From contig CAVZGN010000004.1 of NCBI GenBank assembly GCA_963774895.1, positions 415,707 through 479,706 of the forward strand: a stretch of DNA of 64,000 bases. Reading direction: 5' to 3'. The translations under genes and the position numbers were made by a program. Of this stretch, positions 16,035 through 25,468 are shown one piece after another. The first letter of the stretch is position 1, and every line of letters starts with the position of its first letter. Under the pieces are notes generated by a model. The model worked only from the letters and a program-made list of their open reading frames with translations. It was not told the origin of the DNA and ran no database searches. This DNA comes from REEB76 sp963774895. GTDB lineage: Bacteria > Pseudomonadota > Gammaproteobacteria > Natronospirales > REEB76.

Positions 16035-17312
16035 ATGAACAAAAACCGACTGGCCTTCGGCGTGGTCACGGCCGTGTTCTTCATGTGGGGCTTCATCACC
16101 GTACTCAACGACGTGCTGGTGCCGCATCTGAAGTCGGTGTTCTCACTCGATTACACCCGCATCATGCTGATCCAGTTCACGTTCTTCGGTGCCTATTTCT
16201 TGGTTTCGCTGCCGTCCGGTAAGGTGCTTTCGCTGTGCGGTTACAAGAACAGCATCATCACCGGCTTGTGCGTGACCGGCGCCGGCGCGCTGTTGTTTTA
16301 TCCGGCAGCCGCGTTGCCCTCCTATCCAATATTTCTCACCGCATTGTTCGTGCTGGCGAGCGGTATCACGCTATTGCAGGTGGCCGCTAATCCCTATGTG
16401 AGTCTGCTGGGGCCGCCGCCCGGTGCTTCCAGCCGGCTGAATCTGTCCCAGGCGTTCAATTCGCTCGGCACCACGCTGGCGCCCAAGTTCGGCGGCCTGC
16501 TGATCCTGTCGGGCACCGTACTGAGCGCCGCGGAATTTGCCAAGCTCGATGCCGCACATCAATTAGCTTACCGCTCGCAGCAGGCCGGATTGGTCCAGAT
16601 ACCTTATATCGGCATCGCGATTACATTGTTCGTACTGGCGGTGATCGTATACCTGTTCCATCTGCCGGCGATCAGCGTGGCGGAAGATCATGCGGCTGAA
16701 CCCGCGCACCCGTTTCGCGCCGCGCTCAGACATCGGCATCTGTTGTTCGGTGTGATCGGTATTTTTTTATATGTGGGCGCGGAAGTGTCCATCGGCAGTT
16801 TCATGATCAACTACATCTCACTGCCAGGCATCGGCGACATGCCGGAAGTGAAAGCCGCGGGATTTGTGTCGCTGTACTGGGGCGGCGCGATGATCGGGCG
16901 CTTCATCGGCTCGGCGCTGCTGCAACGTATCGACCCACGCAGGTTGTTGGGAGTGTTTGCCTGTGTAGCGGCGCTGCTGGTAACAACCACCATGATGTCC
17001 AGCGGGATGCTGGCGGTGTGGAGCGTAGTCGCTATCGGCCTGTTTAACTCCATCATGTTTCCCAACATCTTCACGCTCGGCATTGAAGGTTTGGGTCCGC
17101 TGACCGGCCGCGGTTCCAGCCTGCTGATCATGGCTATCGTCGGCGGCGCGGTCATTCCGGAACTGCAGGGCATGCTGGCGGATCATATCGGCGTGCATCA
17201 TGCATTCATCCTGCCATTGCTGTGTTATCTGTACATCGTGTTCTATGGATTCAAGGGCTCGAAGCTCGATCTGCCAGCCCTATCAGCGACGCGGTCGTAC
17301 AGCGATGCGTAG
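16035..17312 (+). CDS. MFS sugar:H+ symporter, FucP/GluP family
   Basis: Inner-membrane hexose transporter with about 12 hydrophobic helices. The N-terminus FFMWGFITVLNDVLVPHLK is the hallmark of the FucP/GluP (fucose, glucose/galactose) family, and GITLLQVAANPYVSLLGP is the second conserved motif. ATG 16035 gives 425 residues, the usual length; the frame is open further upstream but without the family N-terminus. It is the first gene of a tightly overlapping operon with fructokinase, AGE-family isomerase, GH92 and GH47, so mannose is the likely substrate, by context. Confidence 0.9.
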   Translation: MNKNRLAFGVVTAVFFMWGFITVLNDVLVPHLKSVFSLDYTRIMLIQFTFFGAYFLVSLPSGKVLSLCGYKNSIITGLCVTGAGALLFYPAAALPSYPIFLTALFVLASGITLLQVAANPYVSLLGPPPGASSRLNLSQAFNSLGTTLAPKFGGLLILSGTVLSAAEFAKLDAAHQLAYRSQQAGLVQIPYIGIAITLFVLAVIVYLFHLPAISVAEDHAAEPAHPFRAALRHRHLLFGVIGIFLYVGAEVSIGSFMINYISLPGIGDMPEVKAAGFVSLYWGGAMIGRFIGSALLQRIDPRRLLGVFACVAALLVTTTMMSSGMLAVWSVVAIGLFNSIMFPNIFTLGIEGLGPLTGRGSSLLIMAIVGGAVIPELQGMLADHIGVHHAFILPLLCYLYIVFYGFKGSKLDLPALSATRSYSDA

Positions 17313-18285
17313 TGTGATGTGCTTCGGCGAGGCGCTGATCGATTTTCTGGCTGAGCCGGGCACGGATCGCGGGGAGCCGCAAAAGTTCGCTAGGCACGCT
17401 GGTGGGGCGCCGGCCAACGTTTCAGTGGCAGTGGCACGGCTTGGCACGCCATCAGCGTTCGTGGGCATGCTGGGCCGGGATATGTTTGGCGATTTCCTGC
17501 TGCAAAGTCTAAATGCGGCGGGCGTATCGATCGACTATGTGGTGCGTACCGACAAGGCCAATACCGCCCTGGCATTTGTTTCGCTGGACGAGCATGGCGA
17601 ACGCCAATTCAGTTTCTACCGCCCGCCTTCCGCTGACCTGCTGTTCCGGCCCAATGATTTCTCTGATGCCTGTTTTGCCGACGCCGCGGTTTTTCACGCC
17701 TGCTCCAACAGCCTCACGCAGGCCGATATCGCTGACACCACGCTGGAGGGCATGCGGCGCGCACACGCGGCCGGTGCCTTGGTGAGTTTCGACATGAACC
17801 TGCGTTTGAATCTGTGGCCGACTCACGCGGACCCGCGACCGCGCATCTGGCAAGCGCTGCGCGAAGCCGAACTGGTAAAACTGAGTGCCGGCGAAATGGC
17901 ATTCCTGGCCGAAGTCTCAGGCAGCAAAGCCGCTGTGATCGCAGAACTGTGGCACGGCCGCACCCAGTGGTTGTGGGTTACTGATGGCGCGGCACCACTG
18001 CACTATTTCACCCATGCGCGGCAGGGCCGCGTGCCTGCATTTGCGGTCAAGACGGTAAACACCACTGCCGCGGGTGATGCCTTCGTGGGCGGCATGCTGA
18101 GCTGGCTGGTGCGCGAAAATGTGACTCAGGAAAATCTGGAGAATTTTCTGGCAGACGATGCGCCTATGCAATCGGCATTGCGCTTCGCCGCCGCCTGCGG
18201 CGCGCTGGCGGTCACGCGGCATGGCGCGTTCGAGGCCATGCCCTCGCACACCGAAGTGGAGCATTTTTTGCGGGGGCATGCGTGA
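17305..18285 (+). CDS. PfkB-family fructokinase
   Basis: Cytoplasmic sugar kinase, 326 residues. The N-terminal CFGEALIDFLAEPG, the sugar-binding GGAPANVSVAVARLG and the C-terminal anion-hole motif NTTAAGDAFVGGML (catalytic Asp near residue 258) match ScrK-type fructokinases. FSFYRPPSADLL is also typical of that group. ATG 17305 overlaps the transporter stop by 8 nt, and its own stop overlaps the next start (GTGA), so translation is coupled. With an isomerase next door, the expected reaction is fructose plus ATP to fructose-6-phosphate. A different hexose cannot be excluded. Confidence 0.88.
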   Translation: MRSVMCFGEALIDFLAEPGTDRGEPQKFARHAGGAPANVSVAVARLGTPSAFVGMLGRDMFGDFLLQSLNAAGVSIDYVVRTDKANTALAFVSLDEHGERQFSFYRPPSADLLFRPNDFSDACFADAAVFHACSNSLTQADIADTTLEGMRRAHAAGALVSFDMNLRLNLWPTHADPRPRIWQALREAELVKLSAGEMAFLAEVSGSKAAVIAELWHGRTQWLWVTDGAAPLHYFTHARQGRVPAFAVKTVNTTAAGDAFVGGMLSWLVRENVTQENLENFLADDAPMQSALRFAAACGALAVTRHGAFEAMPSHTEVEHFLRGHA

Positions 18286-19469
18286 ACGCGACACCGGATT
18301 TCCGTTCACCAGATTTTCTGCGCGCCCACATTATGCACACCCTGGCGTTTTATCATCCGCGTGCCATCGATCCCAACGGCGGCTTCTTCCAGTATTTCAA
18401 GGACGACGGCACGATCTATGACAAGACCCATCGGCACCTGGTGAGCAGTACGCGTTTCGTCTTCAATTACGCCATGGCGTTCCGCGAATTCGGTGATCCG
18501 GCTTATCTTGATGCCGTGCGGCACGGCGTGCGTTATCTGCGCGACGTGCATGGCGATGCGAGCAGCGGCGGTTATGCCTGGACCATCCGCGATGGCTATT
18601 CCGAGGATCGCACCCATCATTGCTACGGCGTTGCTTTCGTGTTGCTGGCCTATTCCTGCGCGCGCCTGGCCAGGATCGCAGAGGCCGCGGCCTGGATGGA
18701 CGAAACCTGGGAACTCTTGGAACTGCATTTTTGGGATGCGAGTGCCGGACTATATCGCGACGAAGCCTCACCCGGCTGGGTGTTCACGGACTACCGCGGC
18801 CAGAACGCCAACATGCATATGTGCGAGGCCATGCTTACGGCTTTCGAGGTGAGTGGCGAGCGTCGCTATCTGGATCGTGCCTATACATTGGCCGATCACA
18901 TAACACGGCGTCAGGCGAAGAAAGCCGGGGGACTGGTATGGGAGCACTATGACCGGCACTGGGAACCGGACTGGGAGTACAACCGCGACAACCCCAAGCA
19001 CCTGTTCCGGCCGTGGGGGTTCCAGTCGGGACACCAGACCGAATGGGCCAAGCTGCTGCTTATACTGGAACGGCACCAGCCTGAAGCATGGCTGCTGCCG
19101 CGCGCGCGGGAATTGTTCGATACCGCGCTGGCGCTTGCCTGGGACGATCAATTCGAAGGCATCTATTATGGCTTCGACCCTGACGGCCAGCCCTGTGACA
19201 CCGACAAATATTTCTGGGTGCAGGCGGAAAGCATCGCCGCCGCGGCACTGCTGGCAGCGCGCAGCCGCGAAGAAAAATACTGGAACTGGTATGACAAACT
19301 CTGGTCCTATGCCTGGCGTTATTTCGTAGACCACAAATACGGCGCCTGGTACCGCATCCTCGACCGCCACAACCGCAAATACAGCGAGGAGAAAAGCCCG
19401 GCCGGCAAGGTGGATTACCACACCATGGGTGCCTGTTATGAAGTGCTCAAGGCGATCACTTCGCGTTGA
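18282..19469 (+). CDS. AGE-family epimerase/isomerase, probable D-mannose isomerase
   Basis: 395 residues of an (alpha/alpha)6-barrel enzyme of the N-acylglucosamine 2-epimerase superfamily. Conserved stretches are THRHLVSSTRFVFNYAMAF, QNANMHMCEAMLTAFEVSG and FRPWGFQSGHQTEWAKLLL, where the His residues are candidates for the catalytic pair used by YihS/mannose isomerases. The start is GTG 18282, overlapping the kinase stop by 4 nt. Context argues for mannose to fructose conversion: mannosidases and a hexose transporter on either side and a fructokinase directly upstream. N-acylglucosamine epimerase or cellobiose epimerase activity is less likely because neither substrate fits the neighbours. 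Confidence 0.82.
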   Translation: MNATPDFRSPDFLRAHIMHTLAFYHPRAIDPNGGFFQYFKDDGTIYDKTHRHLVSSTRFVFNYAMAFREFGDPAYLDAVRHGVRYLRDVHGDASSGGYAWTIRDGYSEDRTHHCYGVAFVLLAYSCARLARIAEAAAWMDETWELLELHFWDASAGLYRDEASPGWVFTDYRGQNANMHMCEAMLTAFEVSGERRYLDRAYTLADHITRRQAKKAGGLVWEHYDRHWEPDWEYNRDNPKHLFRPWGFQSGHQTEWAKLLLILERHQPEAWLLPRARELFDTALALAWDDQFEGIYYGFDPDGQPCDTDKYFWVQAESIAAAALLAARSREEKYWNWYDKLWSYAWRYFVDHKYGAWYRILDRHNRKYSEEKSPAGKVDYHTMGACYEVLKAITSR

Positions 19470-19501
19470 TGCCGGCACTACCCGACGTGAGGATCAATCG
19501 C

Positions 19502-21919
19502 ATGCATAGCTACGTCAATTTATTGATTCGCATTGCCACACTCAGTGCCCTGATCGCAGTTGCCGGTATCGCCGCGGCAGAAAGCAGGGCGCCATCGCCG
19601 GCGGCGGCGGTCAACCCTCTGATCGGCAGCGCCAACGGCGGCAACACCTTCCCCGGTGCCACGTTGCCGTTCGGCATGTTGCAATGGAGTCCCGAAAACA
19701 CGCGCGGCCAGCATAACCATGTGGCTGCACCAGGCGGTTACCAATACGACGCGACTCGCATCCGCGGTTTCAGCCTCACGCACTTGTCCGGCACCGGCTG
19801 CCGCGGCGCCAGCGGCGATGTGCCGTTCATGCCGGTGACGGTGCCGATCGCCCGTTCGCCAGCCACCGACAGCACCGACCAGTACTACGCCAGCGATTTC
19901 AAGCATGCCGACGAACATGCAGCACCCGGCGATTACCGCGTGCGACTGGCCAACGGCGTGACGGTTGAACTCAGTGCTGCGCGGCACAGCGGCATGGCGC
20001 GCTTCACGTTTCCGGCCGGCAAACCCGCCAACCTGCTGATCCGGGTGTCCGATTCGGAAGTCGGCAGCAGCGCAGCAGACGTATATATCGATCAGCGCAC
20101 GCGCACAGTAACCGGCTCGGTCACCAGCGGCAATTTCTGCGGTTACCTGTCCAAAGTTGACCAGCGCAGCTACTACACACTGTATTTCGTGGCCGAGTTC
20201 GACCAACCGTTCATCACGACTGGCACCTGGCAGGACGCGAGCGTGCGCAGCGGCGGCGCTTCGGCACACGGCGGCACCACATTCGGGGCCAAAGGCTTTC
20301 CGCCACTGGATAAAGGTTCAGGCGCCTGGGTCGGTTTTGCAGGTAACGGCACCCGCGCCGTAAACGTGCGGGTCGGCATTTCCTACGTGAGCCTCGCGAA
20401 CGCACGTGCCAACCTGAAGGCGGAGATCCCGATTGGCACCACGCTAGCGCAAGTGCGGCAGAGTGCCTTCGATACCTGGAACCGCGCGCTTGACCAGATT
20501 AGCGTCGACGGCGACAGGCCGGATCAGCGCCAGGTGTTCTATACCGCGCTGTATCATGTGCTGTTGCAGCCGACCACGTTCAGCGATATCAACGGCGAGT
20601 ATCGCGGTTTCGATCAGAAAATACATCGGATCGATGCGCATCAGCACGTGCAGTACGCCAATTTTTCCGGCTGGGACGTGTACCGTTCGCAATTCCAGCT
20701 GCTCACCTGGCTGCTGCCGCGAGTAGGCAGCGACATCGCACAATCGCTGTATAACCAGGCGCGCCAGAATCACGGCGAATGGGACCGCTGGACGCACACA
20801 GCAGGCGGCACCCACGTCATGAGCGGCGACCCTTCGGTGCCGGCACTGGCCGACATCGCCGCCTTCGGCGGCGATGATTTCGATCTGCGCGGCGCGTACG
20901 CCTCGCTCAAGCGTGCAGCCAGCATGCCGACCGAGCACGACCTCAGCGACGCAGGCTGCAACGTCGAATGCGTGGGCGAGCGCCCGTCGCTCGATCAATG
21001 GCTGAAGCTGCACTATATCGCCACCCAATCCAATGCATGGGGCGGCGCGGCCGAGACTCTGGAAGACGTCACCGATGATTTTGCCCTGGCGCAACTGGCA
21101 GAGCGCCTCGGCCAGGGTGGCGATTACCGTTATTTCCTGACGCGTGCCGGTTACTGGCGCAATCTGTTCAACCCCAAGGCGACGCCCGCTGATGGTTACA
21201 TACAAAACCGCAACGCCGACGGCAGCTGGCCCCTGTTCAAGCCAGAGACGAACGATGGTTTTGTCGAGGCCAGCGCCTCCGTGTATTTATGGATGGTTCC
21301 GTTCGACGTCCAAGGTTTATTCGATCTATTGGGAGGGCATGAGCGCGCGGTCGCGCGACTGGATGCATTTTTCCACCAGGCCGACGGCAGCTGGGCGCTG
21401 ACCAACGCCGGTCCGCTGCACGCCGAACTGAACAACGAACCGTCGGTCGAGACGCCGTGGCTGTACGATTATGCCGGCCAGCCGTGGAAAACCCAGCAGA
21501 GCGTGCGGGTGGTGGTCGAAACGCTATGGAAAAACACGCCGGGCGGTATTCCGGGCAACGATGATCTGGGCGAGATGTCGTCCTGGTATGTGTGGGCGGC
21601 GCTGGGACTGTATCCCGAAATTCCCGGTCGCGCAGAACTGCTGTTAGGCAGCCCGCTGTTTCCGCACCTAGTCGTGCACCGCAGTGAAGGGGACGTCGTC
21701 ATCGACGCCCCGGGCGCCAGTGCAGATACCCCTTATGTGCAGGCCTTGCGGGTCGACGGCAAAAATTACGATCGTCCCTGGCTGACACCGGATTTCACGG
21801 CGCATGGGGGTCACTTGCAATTCACCCTCGGCACAAAACCTGACACCCAGTGGGGTGCAAACCCCTCCGAAGCGCCGCCATCGTTTCCGCCGCCACGAAC
21901 CGCAAAGGTCACACCATGA
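19502..21919 (+). CDS. Secreted GH92 alpha-mannosidase (second copy)
   Basis: 805 residues with a signal peptide (LSALIAVAGIAAA). GH92 motifs are GSANGGNTFPGATLPFG, FSLTHLSGTGCRGASGD, NNEPSVETPWLYDYAG (Glu646) and PGNDDLGEMSSW (Asp687/Asp688). The residues just after the acid Glu (SVETPW) differ from the first copy (SHHIAY), so the two probably cleave different linkages or aglycones. I chose ATG 19502 because a GAGG Shine-Dalgarno sequence lies about 9 nt upstream; ATG 19469, which touches the previous stop, lacks one. The stop overlaps the GH47 start (ATGA). Confidence 0.92.
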   Translation: MHSYVNLLIRIATLSALIAVAGIAAAESRAPSPAAAVNPLIGSANGGNTFPGATLPFGMLQWSPENTRGQHNHVAAPGGYQYDATRIRGFSLTHLSGTGCRGASGDVPFMPVTVPIARSPATDSTDQYYASDFKHADEHAAPGDYRVRLANGVTVELSAARHSGMARFTFPAGKPANLLIRVSDSEVGSSAADVYIDQRTRTVTGSVTSGNFCGYLSKVDQRSYYTLYFVAEFDQPFITTGTWQDASVRSGGASAHGGTTFGAKGFPPLDKGSGAWVGFAGNGTRAVNVRVGISYVSLANARANLKAEIPIGTTLAQVRQSAFDTWNRALDQISVDGDRPDQRQVFYTALYHVLLQPTTFSDINGEYRGFDQKIHRIDAHQHVQYANFSGWDVYRSQFQLLTWLLPRVGSDIAQSLYNQARQNHGEWDRWTHTAGGTHVMSGDPSVPALADIAAFGGDDFDLRGAYASLKRAASMPTEHDLSDAGCNVECVGERPSLDQWLKLHYIATQSNAWGGAAETLEDVTDDFALAQLAERLGQGGDYRYFLTRAGYWRNLFNPKATPADGYIQNRNADGSWPLFKPETNDGFVEASASVYLWMVPFDVQGLFDLLGGHERAVARLDAFFHQADGSWALTNAGPLHAELNNEPSVETPWLYDYAGQPWKTQQSVRVVVETLWKNTPGGIPGNDDLGEMSSWYVWAALGLYPEIPGRAELLLGSPLFPHLVVHRSEGDVVIDAPGASADTPYVQALRVDGKNYDRPWLTPDFTAHGGHLQFTLGTKPDTQWGANPSEAPPSFPPPRTAKVTP

Positions 21920-23301
21920 AAGCCTCGATGATGATTACGGGACTGGTTTTGAGCGCAGCGCTGCTGCCGTTCAATGCCGGTCTTGCCGCGAATACTCATG
22001 CGCAACCGGCGGCGGTTGATGCGCCGCTCATGGCCGCGCGCGTCAAGCAGGAGTTTCTGCACGCCTGGAACAATTACGTGCGTTACGCCTGGGGCCATGA
22101 CGAGCTACGGCCGCTGAGCAAAAAGCCCTTCGACTGGTATGGTCAGTCGTTGCTGATGACGCCGGTGGATGCGCTCGACACCCTGGTGCTCATGGATCTC
22201 AAACCACAGGCCGATAGCGATCGTGAGCTGATCGACAGCCAGCTGTCATTCGACAAGAACCTCTACGTCAAGGTATTCGAGGTCAACATCCGGTTGCTGG
22301 GTGGACTGCTGTCGGGTTATGAATTGACAGGAGACAAGAAACTCCTGCAACTGGCCGACGATCTCGGCACACGTTTGTTGCCGGCATTTAACTCACCGAC
22401 AGGCCTGCCCTATCGGTTCGTGAACCTCAAGACCGGCCAAGTTCGCGGCGCCGCCAGCAATCCGGCCGAGACCGGTACATTGATACTTGAGTTCGGCACA
22501 CTCAGCCAACTCACCGGCAATCCGGTGTTCTACGCCAAGGCCAAGCGCGCACTAGTGGCGACCTACAGACACCGTTCATCGATAGGACTGGTGGGCGATG
22601 AGATCGACGTGGAGTCCGGCAAGTGGCTGGATAGCGATTCTCATATCAGCGGCGGCATCGATTCGTATTACGAGTATCTGTGGAAATGCTGGCAACTTTT
22701 CAGGGATGAGGATTGCCATGCCATGTGGAGCACCAGCATCCCGGCGGTCAACAAATATCTCCCGGACGAAGTGAATGGCGAGCTATGGTACGGGCACGCC
22801 GACATGAATACCGGCAAAAGGACCGCTACCGAGTATGGCGCGCTGGATGCCTATTTCCCGGCAGTGCTGGCGTTCTCGGGCGATATCAACCAGGCCAAAC
22901 GCCTGCAGGCGTCTTCCTACCGCCTATGGGACCTATATGGAATCGAACCGGAAGTGCTGAACTACCGGACCATGAAAGTCGAGTATCCGGGTTACGAATT
23001 GCGGCCGGAGATCATGGAATCCACCTACTATCTTTACCATTTCACACATCACCCTGAATACCAGGCACACGGCCGCGAGATGTTCGACGACTTGGTAAAA
23101 TACTGCCGTACCGAGGACGGCTATGCGGCGCTCAAGAGTGTGGTGACGAAGCAGCAGCGCGATGCCATGGAAAGCTACGTATTCGCCGAGACCTTCAAGT
23201 ATTTCTACCTGCTGTTCGCGCCATCCAAGACCTTGGAATTCGACACGGTGGTGTTCAACACCGAAGGCCATCCGCTGAGGCGCCTGCTGTTAACACCATA
23301 A
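21916..23301 (+). CDS. GH47 alpha-mannosidase (class I, bacterial)
   Basis: 461 residues, with signal peptide SAALLPFNAGLAAN. The GH47 pattern is clear: AWNNYVRYAWGHDELRPLS at the N-terminus, MTPVDALDTLVLMDL, KVFEVNIRLLGGLLSGYELT, SHISGGIDSYYEYLWKCW, LRPEIMESTYYLYHFT, and the C-terminal VVFNTEGHPLRR, whose Thr (residue 449) coordinates calcium in the family. GH47 enzymes are inverting, calcium-dependent exo-alpha-1,2-mannosidases best known from the eukaryotic ER and Golgi; bacterial members exist but are uncommon. ATG 21916 overlaps the GH92 stop by 4 nt. It is the last gene of the mannoside operon. Confidence 0.92.
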   Translation: MKASMMITGLVLSAALLPFNAGLAANTHAQPAAVDAPLMAARVKQEFLHAWNNYVRYAWGHDELRPLSKKPFDWYGQSLLMTPVDALDTLVLMDLKPQADSDRELIDSQLSFDKNLYVKVFEVNIRLLGGLLSGYELTGDKKLLQLADDLGTRLLPAFNSPTGLPYRFVNLKTGQVRGAASNPAETGTLILEFGTLSQLTGNPVFYAKAKRALVATYRHRSSIGLVGDEIDVESGKWLDSDSHISGGIDSYYEYLWKCWQLFRDEDCHAMWSTSIPAVNKYLPDEVNGELWYGHADMNTGKRTATEYGALDAYFPAVLAFSGDINQAKRLQASSYRLWDLYGIEPEVLNYRTMKVEYPGYELRPEIMESTYYLYHFTHHPEYQAHGREMFDDLVKYCRTEDGYAALKSVVTKQQRDAMESYVFAETFKYFYLLFAPSKTLEFDTVVFNTEGHPLRRLLLTP

Positions 23302-23456
23302 GGTGTTGCGCTGCCCTGTCAGTCAGCGATCCTGGGGTAATGTCGGCGGCACCCTGGTGCGGCATGGTTTACAGGTCGGCAATTGCCGGCAGCGCATCAA
23401 TGCTAGGCATGATGACACTGCATATACATATATATCGTGGGTAACGATTTCGAGCA

Positions 23457-24275
23457 TCAGACGGCATTCTCTTTAGAGGCGGCAACGTGCATGGAAGCCA
23501 GCCAGCCTTCGAGCGCTGCGACTTCAAGCTGACCGGACGCCAGCTGTGCGAGGCGGTTCACTACCGCAGAACCACAGATCACGCCAGCGGCGCCGGCAGC
23601 TATCCCATCGCGCACCTGAGCTGGTTCTGAGACTCCGAATCCAAGCACCGCCGGCGGCGCATCGCGGGCTGCGAGCTGCACCAGAAGTTCGCGCGCAGGC
23701 GTGCCGGCGGCATGCTCGGTACCGGTAACGCCGCTGCGGGTGAGCACATAGGTGTAACCCGCGCCGAGTTTCGCGATGCGATCGAGGGCTGCCTGGCCGG
23801 CATTCGGCGGCGCGATGAATACCGGCAAGACGCCGGCAGCGCGCGCAGCGGCTGCGAACGGTGCGCCCTCCTCGCTAGGGACGTCGGCGATGAGCACCGA
23901 GTCGGCGCCGACGGCGGCAACCCGGGAGTAGAAACCTTCGAGCGTGCGGCTGATGACCAGGTTGGCATACACGAGCAGTCCGATCGGCAGATCCGGATGC
24001 TGTGCCCGCAGACCTGCGACCAGTTCGAGGCAGGCGCTGAACGTCGCACCGGCAGCGAGCGCGGCTGCGTTCGCACGCTGGATGGTCGGACCATCGGCCA
24101 CGGGATCCGAAAACGGTATGCCGAGCTCGAGCGCATCGGCATGGCGCGCGAGAATTTCCAGGTGCCCGGCACAGACCGTGTGACTCGGAAAACCCAGCAC
24201 CGTGAACGGAATGAACATTCCACGTCCCGCATGCGCGAGTTCTGCGAAATGGGTTGCATAACGGTCTGGCTTCAC
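23457..24275 (-). CDS. trpA: Tryptophan synthase alpha chain
   Basis: Cleaves indole-3-glycerol phosphate to indole and glyceraldehyde-3-phosphate. The conserved active-site segment ALELGIPFSDPVADGPTIQ holds the catalytic Glu and Asp, and GFGVSEPAQVRDGI and GAAGVICGSAVV form the phosphate-binding end. Length of 272 residues is standard. ATG 24275 overlaps the trpB stop by 4 nt. It is the last gene of the trp operon; no clear intrinsic terminator with a T-run was found downstream, where only short palindromes (for example 23377-23388) occur. Confidence 0.96.
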   Translation of the reverse strand: MKPDRYATHFAELAHAGRGMFIPFTVLGFPSHTVCAGHLEILARHADALELGIPFSDPVADGPTIQRANAAALAAGATFSACLELVAGLRAQHPDLPIGLLVYANLVISRTLEGFYSRVAAVGADSVLIADVPSEEGAPFAAAARAAGVLPVFIAPPNAGQAALDRIAKLGAGYTYVLTRSGVTGTEHAAGTPARELLVQLAARDAPPAVLGFGVSEPAQVRDGIAAGAAGVICGSAVVNRLAQLASGQLEVAALEGWLASMHVAASKENAV

Positions 24276-25468
24276 TGCGATCTCGCGGATAGCAGTTTGC
24301 TTACGTGCTCTAGATCCTTATCGCCGCGCCCGGACAGGCCGACCACGATTACCCTCTCGCGCTCCGCGCGTCGCGCTTCGGCGAGCGCCCAGGCAAGCGC
24401 ATGCGCGGATTCCAGCGCCGGCACGATGCCTTCGGTGCGGCACAGGTCTTGGAAAGCCGCCAGCGCTTCCGCATCGGTCACCGCCACGTATTCGGCGCGC
24501 CCGGTTTCCGCGAGGTGCACGTGCTCGGGTCCGACCGCCGGATAGTCGAGGCCCGCGGATACCGAATGCGACTCGCGGATCTGCCCGTCATCATCCTGCA
24601 GGACACGGGTAAACGCGCCATGCAGGATGCCCGGTGTCCCCGCACAAACGGTCGCACCGTGACGGCCCGACTCCAAACCGTCACCGCCTGGTTCGGTACC
24701 GACCAGGCGTACATGCTCGTCACCGATAAAATCGGCGAACAGGCCGATGGCATTCGAACCGCCGCCGATACAAGCAACCACGGTGTCGGGTAACCGGCCT
24801 TCTTGAGCAAGGATCTGCGCGCGCGCCTCGCGCCCGATCACGCGCTGGAATTCGCGCACCATGGTGGGATAGGGATGCGGGCCAGCGGCGGTGCCGAGAA
24901 GATAATGGGTGTCCGGGTAACTCGCAGCCCAGTCGCGCAGCGCCTCGTTGATTGCGTCCTTGAGCGTGCCGCTGCCGTTTTCCACCGGCACCACTTTGGC
25001 GCCCAGTAACTCCATGCGGAATACGTTCGGCCTTTGGCGCTCGCAATCGCGAACGCCCATGTAGACGGTGACGGGAAGCCTGAGCAGGGCTCCGGCAAGC
25101 GCGGTCGCGACCCCGTGCTGGCCAGCACCGGTTTCGGCGATGAGGCGGCGTTTGCCCATGCGCTGGGCCAGCAATGCCTGTCCAAGCACCTGGTTGGTCT
25201 TGTGCGCACCACCATGCAGCAGATCTTCGCGTTTGAGGTAGATGCGCGCGGGAGTTCCGGCGGTGAAATTGCGGCACAGGGTGAGCGGCGTCGGACGTCC
25301 CGCATAGTCCCGCAGCAGCGCCTCGAGCTCACGCTGGAAAACAGTATCTGCGCGCGCCGATTCGAAAGCGGCCTCCAGTTCATTCAGCGGCGCGACCAGA
25401 ATTTCCGGCACATAGCGCCCGCCCCAGCGGCCGAAGCGCCCCGGCTGAGCTTCAGCAACCCTGGTCAT
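24272..25468 (-). CDS. trpB: Tryptophan synthase beta chain
   Basis: PLP enzyme that joins indole and serine to make tryptophan. The PLP lysine lies in LLHGGAHKTNQVLGQ, and the phosphate-binding loop is CIGGGSNAIGLF. The N-terminal GRFGRWGGRYVPEILV is the standard TrpB start. ATG 25468 gives 398 residues; the frame stays open upstream to 25528, but inside trpCF. The start overlaps the trpCF stop by 17 nt. It forms the alpha2-beta2 complex with TrpA. Confidence 0.97.
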   Translation of the reverse strand: MTRVAEAQPGRFGRWGGRYVPEILVAPLNELEAAFESARADTVFQRELEALLRDYAGRPTPLTLCRNFTAGTPARIYLKREDLLHGGAHKTNQVLGQALLAQRMGKRRLIAETGAGQHGVATALAGALLRLPVTVYMGVRDCERQRPNVFRMELLGAKVVPVENGSGTLKDAINEALRDWAASYPDTHYLLGTAAGPHPYPTMVREFQRVIGREARAQILAQEGRLPDTVVACIGGGSNAIGLFADFIGDEHVRLVGTEPGGDGLESGRHGATVCAGTPGILHGAFTRVLQDDDGQIRESHSVSAGLDYPAVGPEHVHLAETGRAEYVAVTDAEALAAFQDLCRTEGIVPALESAHALAWALAEARRAERERVIVVGLSGRGDKDLEHVSKLLSARSQ

